Made by a program: the position numbers and the translations under genes
Shown here: positions 7,274-11,705 of the stretch, piece by piece
Layout of the letters: every line of letters begins with the position of its first letter
Numbering within the stretch: position 1 is the stretch's first letter
The notes under the pieces: model-generated
Databases searched by the model: none
Told to the model about the DNA's origin: nothing
The model's input: only the letters and a program-made list of their open reading frames with translations
DNA from: Stephanodiscus triporus
Taxonomy: Eukaryota; Bacillariophyta; Thalassiosirophyceae; Thalassiosirales; Thalassiosiraceae
Assembly: GCA_036939755.1 (NCBI GenBank)
Contig: JALLAZ010002017.1
Location: 1-11,705 of the forward strand
Reading direction: 5' to 3'
Length of the DNA stretch: 11,705 nt

Positions 7274-8515
7274 CGAAGAGGGTCCAGATGAGTGCACAGA
7301 ATGTGTTAACACTCAGGCGCAGCTCGAAGTAGTTGTCCAGGGGTAGGCTTGGTGGCGCTTTTTGCCGGCGCCTCACCTCGTTGAATTGAGCCATGTGGGC
7401 GGTTGCGCGCCTTGCCTCCTCAAAATCCTTGATCAGTTCCACTTCATGGGTGGACTTGGGGCGGCATGTGAGGATAGAGATTCCCAGCTGTGCACTGGAG
7501 AACGTTGGGGCCGCCTCCCCCGGGTTGAAGTTAAGGCTCACGATATCCTTCACCGTCTGCTCAGTGAAGAAAGGTGCCCTGTCGATGTCCTTACCCATGT
7601 CTTTGCCCCACTTTGACATTTCCACTCTTAAGTTGTGCCGGTGGGATGCAATCTCCCGCTTTGTTGGAAAGAGTCCCAGATTGTTGGTATCCGCTGGGGT
7701 TGACAATGCCACAGTATCCCTTGAGTGCAGCAACATTGTTTTCGGAGTTGAGTTTCCCCCCGACGTCATCTGTGCCCTCCTTGCCATGGTTGCCTCCCAG
7801 TCGTGCAGCACGGGCAATTGTTGGTGCCAGGGCTGTACCTCTGCAAGTAGGAGTTGCCATTTTTGGGCTTGCACTTGGGTGCCACCCCCGTTGATTTTTT
7901 CCTTGACGAATTTACGTAGTGTGTGGGGGAGACACCCCCTCACTGAGAGTTGACGAATTCTACGACATATGTGGGTAAAGCAAGCATGCAGGGGAGCATG
8001 ACTTTGGTCAACTTGCTTGCCGCCGCACCGGTAACCCAGAATTTGCCCTTGTTGTCCAGGTCTTTGTAGTACACTGTGAAACTTGCTGTGTTGTTTAAAG
8101 CTTGAACCCTCACCCAGGCCCAGGCATTTTGTACTCGGAGAACAAAAGAGACTGGGTTGCGTCCATGTCCCCTGTTGCCAATGAATCCAATTCACTTGCC
8201 TTGCACGTCGACGGCGAGGCCCGACATACCATAGAATTGACCCACTGAGCGCACTATATGCACTGCAGGGGATTTCCGTTTCATAAAAACTAATGCACGG
8301 AAAGCCATTTGGTTGAGGGCTTGGTCACAAAACACCATGCTCTTCTTGTTGTCCCCTTCGACCTTGCTCTGCCAATCGATCTCACGCTCGATGTAGGCGT
8401 CTTTGTTGCGGTTCGCAACCTTTACAATTTGTGACATGGTCCCCTCCCCGGCACGTTGGGCTTGGGTTGTGTTCCTCATTGGCGGGGAGGTTGAAATGTG
8501 CCCCTCCCCCACCAA
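7260..8515 (-). pseudogene. Unrecognised protein relic, stops and frame change (family C)
   Basis: The first part on the minus strand (8515 down; first ATG at 8437) reads MSQIVKVANRNKDAYIERE and later SVGQFYGMSGLAVDVQGK, then meets TGA at 8192-8194. The same phase continues protein-like (GFIGNRGHGRNPVSFVLRVQ, KFWVTGAAASKLTKVMLP, LALPTYVVEFVNSQ) to a TGA at 7940-7942. From about 7930 another phase takes over (LRKFVKEKINGGGTQVQAQK, FFTEQTVKDIVSLNFNPGEA, DNYFELRLSVNTFCALIWTL) and runs to 7260, ending inside the minisatellite. Together these describe a gene of some 400 residues broken by one stop and at least one indel. No catalytic motif, zinc knuckle or known domain was recognised. A repeat-element structural (gag-like) protein is possible, but that is a guess from the setting. 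Confidence 0.5.
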
Positions 8516-8949
8516 TTGTGCCCTGCCCCCCCGCCCGTGACTTGGCTCCTGATGTCATCAGTGGCCCCGTCGTTGTGGATTTCGATGGGATTCCACCCCG
8601 GCCAAGTCCCCCTCGTTGGGGTGCTCCCCCCTATTGGTTTTGCCCTTGGAGCCCCCCCTGAAGGGAGCGCCCTCCATCCTGTCTGCTGGGGTTTGCGCCG
8701 GCAAGGATGTTGTTGGAATTGATGGACCCTCCCTCATTCATCATTTTGTAGTCATGCCCAGACTGCACAAGTAGTTCATGTTGGTATGCCCTTCTGTTGG
8801 TCCCCGTTGTGTTGCTTGAAGTAAGTAGTCACCGGCCCTAAAACCCACAATGATGGAGTATCCGTCCAGTGGTGTGTCATCTAATGCCCAGATCTATTTA
8901 CCGCCCCCCCAAGATTACGTGTCCCTAGCCATCCACACCTGTGTTGGCA
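8516..8949 (-). other. Gly/Pro-rich linker between relics, contains a second LDD-DGYSI motif
   Basis: No intact gene lies here. On the minus strand, fragments read WALDDTPLDGYSIIVGFRAG at about 8890-8830, then a segment SINSNNILAGANPSRQDGG near 8730-8680, then glycine-rich low-complexity sequence with a stop. These segments fit as degraded coding sequence linking the relic at 8950-9360 with that at 7260-8515. Plus-strand frames here are C-rich shadows. Confidence 0.4.
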
Positions 8950-9030
8950 TTAAAAGGTCACAGTAATGATGTAGTTGTCTTTGTCTGACGATGTGTTGCC
9001 CCCATCAAGCATGACAATGGAGTATCCGTC
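8853..9030. repeat. Direct repeat ATGGAGTATCCGTC, 164 bp apart
   Basis: The 14-base word occurs at 8853-8866 and 9017-9030. On the minus strand it encodes DGYSI within LDD-x-P-x-DGYSI in both places, followed by an Asp-Tyr segment (GDYLLQ in one, DNYIIT in the other). The 164-bp spacing is not a multiple of three, so the copies now lie in different phases. Confidence 0.7.
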
Positions 9031-9360
9031 TGGGGGGGGGTCGTCGAGGTGATAGTCCTTGTCCCCGAAGAGAACAAAAATGTAGCTTGGCCTGTACCCA
9101 GCGGCAATGGTGTTCCTGTTGTCCCTCCACCACTCAAGGCAGAGGCTCCTTTTTGGGCCCCGCATGGTGGCTTGCGCCGCGGTGTCTCTGAGGTGCTGGG
9201 CAGTGGCTTGGAGCTGCTGCCAGTGTGCTTTGCATTGGCGTCGTTGGACAAGTTGTTGAGCAGCGCTTTTCCTCGGATGCCCCCAGTGTGTCATACATTT
9301 TTTCTTTCTTGTGTTTTTTCCCTTGTCCGGGGTTTTAGGCTCCGGCCGAGCGACGACCAC
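8950..9360 (-). pseudogene. Unrecognised relic with Gln-rich helix and LDD-x-P-x-DGYSI motif (family B)
   Basis: The open phase ends at TAA 8950-8952; the leftmost start in the phase is a GTG at 9360, and the first ATG lies further in, at MTHWGHP. A basic segment (KGKNTRKKKC) leads into a Gln/Ala/His-rich helical stretch (RKSAAQQLVQRRQCK, HWQQLQATAQHLRDTAAQ), then RGPKRSLCLEWWRDN, then NTIAAGYRPSYIFVLFGDKD and DDPPPDGYSIVMLDGG. The helical part looks like a coiled coil. Another minus-strand phase of similar length overlaps at 8958-9251 but has Ser/Pro/Thr-biased composition, typical of a shadow. I do not recognise the family. With no good start and with continuation of the motif past the stop in another phase, it is more likely a relic than a gene. 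Confidence 0.4.
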
Positions 9361-9746
9361 GACGCGATGATGAACAAGCCTTTTTCTTGGACAGTATCTA
9401 TTATATTTCTAGCTTCTATGGACTTCTTCGTAGCTTCTGGTACAGTGAAAATATGAGTGGGTAATCTCCCACTCTTGGTGGGAGATCTTCCACTTGAGGT
9501 GGGAGATATCGATTCATTTGGTAGTATGTACCCCTCTGAATTGGTAGCAGTCTCCATTTGGGGCTGTGAGTGGTGCCGAAAACTCCGCAGGCTTAGTATG
9601 GTCCCGTACAAAGCCTCCTCCCTCAGGCAAGAAATTGTGTGGCTTGGTTCCTCGCCGCCAAGGCAAACATCATGCGGGAGACGCTCTGCAAAGCATGACG
9701 CAAGACCGGGTATGCATATTTTTTGGATTAAGGAGGGGGGAAGCAT
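9291..9746 (-). CDS. Possible 151-residue hypothetical protein
   Basis: This frame begins with ATG (9744-9746) and is 151 residues long. It has a Cys-containing N-terminal half (GLASCFAERLPHDVCLGGEE), a short heptad-like SPTSSGR / SPTKSGR / LPTH stretch from the 21-bp repeat at 9457-9519, then IFTVPEATKKSIEARNIIDT and a basic C terminus (KPRTREKTQERKN). It overlaps the left relic (8950-9360) by 70 bases in another phase and might be the upstream part of that gene after a frame change. No domain is recognised. It could equally be a chance frame. Confidence 0.25.
   Translation of the reverse strand: MLPPSLIQKICIPGLASCFAERLPHDVCLGGEEPSHTISCLREEALYGTILSLRSFRHHSQPQMETATNSEGYILPNESISPTSSGRSPTKSGRLPTHIFTVPEATKKSIEARNIIDTVQEKGLFIIASWSSLGRSLKPRTREKTQERKNV
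9457..9519. repeat. Three 21-bp units with internal dyad symmetry
   Basis: Units start at 9457, 9478 and 9499, all with GTGGG(T/A). Units 1 and 2 are each near-palindromic: GTGGGTAATCTCCCAC and GTGGGAGATCTTCCAC. CCCACTCTTGGTGGG at the junction can also form a hairpin. The third unit keeps only the left half. The period equals seven codons. Confidence 0.8.
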
Positions 9747-9969
9747 ATCTATGTTTATTATTAAGTGATAACATTTTGTTGGAATTGCTTCGCGTTCTTA
9801 TAATATAATTAATCGTAACCTTAACGATCGTGTTACGAAATAAACGTAATAAGCATAATAAAAAATAGACAACCACATGCCCCCCCATGGTCCTCACGGT
9901 GCAACACCCCTTGTTGCGGTGAAATGTCTGCTCACCACATTAATGATGCAAGCAACAAGACCGTCATAG
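9747..9969. other. AT-rich spacer with a short dyad
   Basis: This is AT-rich DNA without a convincing gene between two relics. TCGTAAC (9813-9819) is matched by GTTACGA (9832-9838), a perfect 7-bp inverted repeat around CGATCG-containing sequence. A homopurine/A-rich stretch lies at 9838-9868. Nothing else is recognised. Confidence 0.4.
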
Positions 9970-10648
9970 TCACGGGCGTGACTTTTCAGGTGACCAGGCA
10001 AAAAATCCAACCTTGCACGTCATCACGCCGTGCAGAACGAGGTAGAAGGCAATGACGTCCTCCTCTTGCTGGTCACGGAAGACCATCTGCTCCTGGCGGA
10101 ATGCCACCAATGATTTTTTCTGTCACCTGTGATCCGCAGCAGGAGTGGTGGGGACAAGCGCGGCCCCTATTGTTTGCCGTCCAAGAGTGCCGACCAAGTG
10201 CTCAACCATAATGTGCCTACTGAGCATGGCGGCAACTGCCCCCCGTGCAGGCACCAATGGAACCCCCTCAGCAATGGGCTCTTCATCCACTGGGGGGGGT
10301 GACCTCTACAGCAGGAGCATCGCGCAAGGCGGCAATACGCACCTGCTCAGAACGATCCACAGTTGTTGTGCAGGCAGTTGCCAACGCGGTGGCTCCTGGC
10401 ACAATAAAGTATAACTTTGGGCACTCTGACATGCACAGGATGCAATCGTGGCGCGTGCAGTCCTCATTGGTGTACGGCTACTCCTACGCACACACATCAC
10501 TGTGAACCACAGGCAACCAACACATCGTTGGAATCTTGTTGACAATAGGGAAATGAATATGCCATTCAAATTGCCCGCAGATGTAGGAATAAGCCACAAA
10601 TCGAGTAAGCCGATCATATGTAGGATCGGGCTTTCTTGTGATCCACAT
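9970..10648 (-). pseudogene. Unrecognised Cys/His-rich relic with stops and a G-tract indel (family A)
   Basis: On the minus strand an ATG at 10646-10648 opens MWITRKPDPTYDRLTRFVAY, then ICGQFEWHIHFPIVNK and MCWLPVVHSDVCA, and meets two TAGs at 10484-10486 and 10478-10480. The same phase goes on with NEDCTRHDCILCMSECPKLY, a Cys/His cluster (C-x4-C-x2-C-x3-C) that could bind zinc, then IVPGATALATACTTTVDRSE and ends near 10299 at a run of eight G. Past the run a shifted phase continues (VDEEPIAEGVPLVPARGAVA, HIMVEHLVGTLGRQ), crosses a TGA at about 10123-10125, then reads KSLVAFRQEQMVFRDQQEED and VIAFYLVLHGVM to a TGA at 9970-9972. Three in-frame stops and one single-base change mark a pseudogene of about 220 residues. 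The family is not recognised. Confidence 0.5.
10292..10299. repeat. G8 homopolymer at a frame break
   Basis: Eight consecutive G separate two minus-strand phases that both look coding. A one-base length change in this tract would join them, so it is the likely site of a slippage mutation, or of a sequencing or assembly error. Confidence 0.75.
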
Positions 10649-10667
10649 GGCTCCGTGAGTATATCAC

Positions 10668-10687
10668 TGCATGCTATACAGCATGCA
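10668..10687. repeat. Perfect inverted repeat TGCATGCT-ATAC-AGCATGCA
   Basis: Two 8-bp arms (10668-10675 and 10680-10687) are exact reverse complements around a 4-base loop. It lies 20 bp upstream of the ATG of the minus-strand relic, at the edge of the AT-rich spacer. It has no T run after it on either strand, so a bacterial-type terminator reading is not supported. Confidence 0.7.
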
Positions 10688-11135
10688 AATCGATAGCTAC
10701 CAATGGGTATTCTTCTTGTATATCGCCAAACTGGATGTCATTGGTCATTTATTTTTTATTCCAGTACCTCTGTAAACCAAAATAATGATCTCTCCAAAAT
10801 TAATTTCGGTTGAGAACTTCTTACTGTCTCTGTTTTCAAATTAATTGTATCTGGATTTTTTGCTCACATTTAGATACAATTTATTTATGTGCCCTAATTT
10901 TTGATACAATTGGTAACTAATGACTTAATTTTTAATACACTTTATTGTATCAAATGAATACAATGTATTATTTCATTATAAGTATTCTATTGCATCTCGC
11001 GTAAATTAACTGTATTAATCAATGCATATTATGTAATAACAGATACTTATTATTGCTTTACTCGATCCAATTTAATGCTACTGAAATCACCTGAACCATA
11101 AAACTAACCACTAAAACAAACACTTTCACTCGTTT
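10688..11135. other. AT-rich spacer with ATTGTATC / GATACAAT words
   Basis: This 448-bp stretch is strongly AT-rich and has no gene-like frame. ATTGTATC occurs at 10844-10851 and 10944-10951, and its reverse complement GATACAAT at 10873-10880 and 10903-10910, with a related ATACAAT at 10958. The outer pairs could form stem-loops. It contains the 3' untranslated region of the minus-strand gene that ends at 11136. Confidence 0.6.
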
Positions 11136-11705
11136 CTACGTCTTCCTTCTCTTTTGCTGTTCCTTCTCCGCTGCCGCTGCCGCTCTCCTACTAGCCATCC
11201 TGGTATTTCCTGCCGGGCTTCCACCAGTCCCTGCCACTGGAATGCTGAACAATGGTGGTCCTCTCTTATCTGGAGTTTTAGGAGTTGTTGGTCTCTCGTC
11301 TTCCTCGCCTTTATCACTCTCAACACTGCTGTCTGTTTCCTCTCCCTTTTTCCCACCCGTCGTTGTCTTATCCCTTAGTAGTCCTCTCCGCCAAGCGCCA
11401 CTATGTCGACTACGTGCCCTATCCAAAGAATACCCACCTTCATCTTCAAAGTTATCCTCATCCTCACTCTCATCACTCTTCTCCTGCAACTCCGGAGCGT
11501 CCTCGTTGTACCAGGATCCCATAACGTAATTAAAAGTCTTCCTAGACCCATCCCCAACCTTAATCTCTTTTCCCTTCTTCACTATCCAATCCTTGTCGTC
11601 CTCACTGTCGTAGATATCTTTTCTGCATTCCTGAAATACCTCATGCCCTCTTTATTCCACAGGCTCTTACCTTGAACACGCTTCTGACCATGCCCACTTG
11701 TGAAA
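11136..11705 (-). CDS. C-terminal part of an acidic/basic hypothetical protein, 5' end outside window
   Basis: The main phase is open on the minus strand from about 11647 to the TAG at 11136-11138; no ATG begins it within the first part, so the gene starts further right. It reads YDSEDDKDWIVKKGKEIKVG, FNYVMGSWYNEDAPEL, then a very acidic stretch (EKSDESEDEDNFEDEGG), a Ser/Thr/Pro/Lys-rich part, and a basic tail (MASRRAAAAAEKEQQKRRK) that could be a nuclear signal. Upstream there are two readings. A short intron with donor GTAAGA at 11670 and acceptor at 11631 or 11623 (40 or 48 bp) would join to an exon at the window edge. Alternatively, an unspliced phase from 11705 to 11582 gives the protein-like GKSLWNKEGMRYFRNAEK and a one-base shift near 11610-11620 joins it. 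The function is unknown. Confidence 0.5.

Noticed and set aside
7393..7953. 186-residue plus-strand ATG frame
   Set aside because: It lies opposite the minus-strand relic whose segments look far more protein-like (charged and helical stretches). The plus frame is Ser/Leu/Cys-biased, as expected for a shadow.
10668..10687. Rho-independent terminator
   Set aside because: The hairpin is not followed by a T run on either strand and the host is eukaryotic.
11403..11675. 90-residue plus-strand hydrophobic frame
   Set aside because: It is the antisense of the acidic and basic minus-strand protein. The hydrophobicity arises from reading Asp/Glu/Lys codons backwards.
1..11705. tRNA or rRNA genes
   Set aside because: No T-loop/anticodon arrangement or rRNA-like conserved block was noticed by eye. 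A covariance-model scan would be needed to exclude them fully.

Overview
The window looks like nuclear DNA from a eukaryotic microalga, most likely a diatom or related stramenopile. The evidence is a spliced gene with a short GTGAGT...CAG intron, a TPR-CS-SGS co-chaperone of eukaryotic type, GC-rich genes next to AT-rich spacers, ATG starts without bacterial ribosome binding sites, and many decayed repeat-derived reading frames. The lineage call is inference; no species can be fixed from the sequence alone.

Layout: (1) Positions 1-4400 are the conserved part. A two-exon plus-strand gene (396-1905) encodes a 475-residue type II membrane protein resembling the PC-esterase / CAS1-TBL O-acetyltransferase fold, with Gly where the nucleophilic Ser is expected. 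About 600 bp downstream, in convergent orientation, lies an intronless SGT1 co-chaperone gene (2509-4317, minus) with a long, microsatellite-inflated linker. (2) Positions 4872-6489 carry plus-strand reading frames broken by a stop and by frame changes. The last piece looks like half of an RNase H-fold (DDE-type) transposase. (3) Positions 6490-7273 hold a decayed glycine-rich coding repeat of 111-bp period (minus) and an 18-bp minisatellite of 13 units. (4) Positions 7260-10648 hold three successive minus-strand relics whose protein-like frames are interrupted by stops and by indels, one at a G tract. They share orientation and style of decay and may be parts of one or more undescribed repeat families. 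(5) Positions 10688-11135 are AT-rich spacer with repeated ATTGTATC/GATACAAT words. (6) From 11136 to the right edge lies the C-terminal part of an acidic then basic, probably nuclear, minus-strand protein of unknown function.

The two conserved genes have no evident functional link: one is a Golgi/ER-type modification enzyme candidate, the other a cytosolic/nuclear HSP90 partner. The right-hand 7 kb reads as accessory, repeat-rich DNA. I found no bacterial-type operon, CRISPR array or RNA gene, and no compelling new multi-gene system. The best candidates for something undescribed are the GDG esterase-like protein and the minus-strand relic families.
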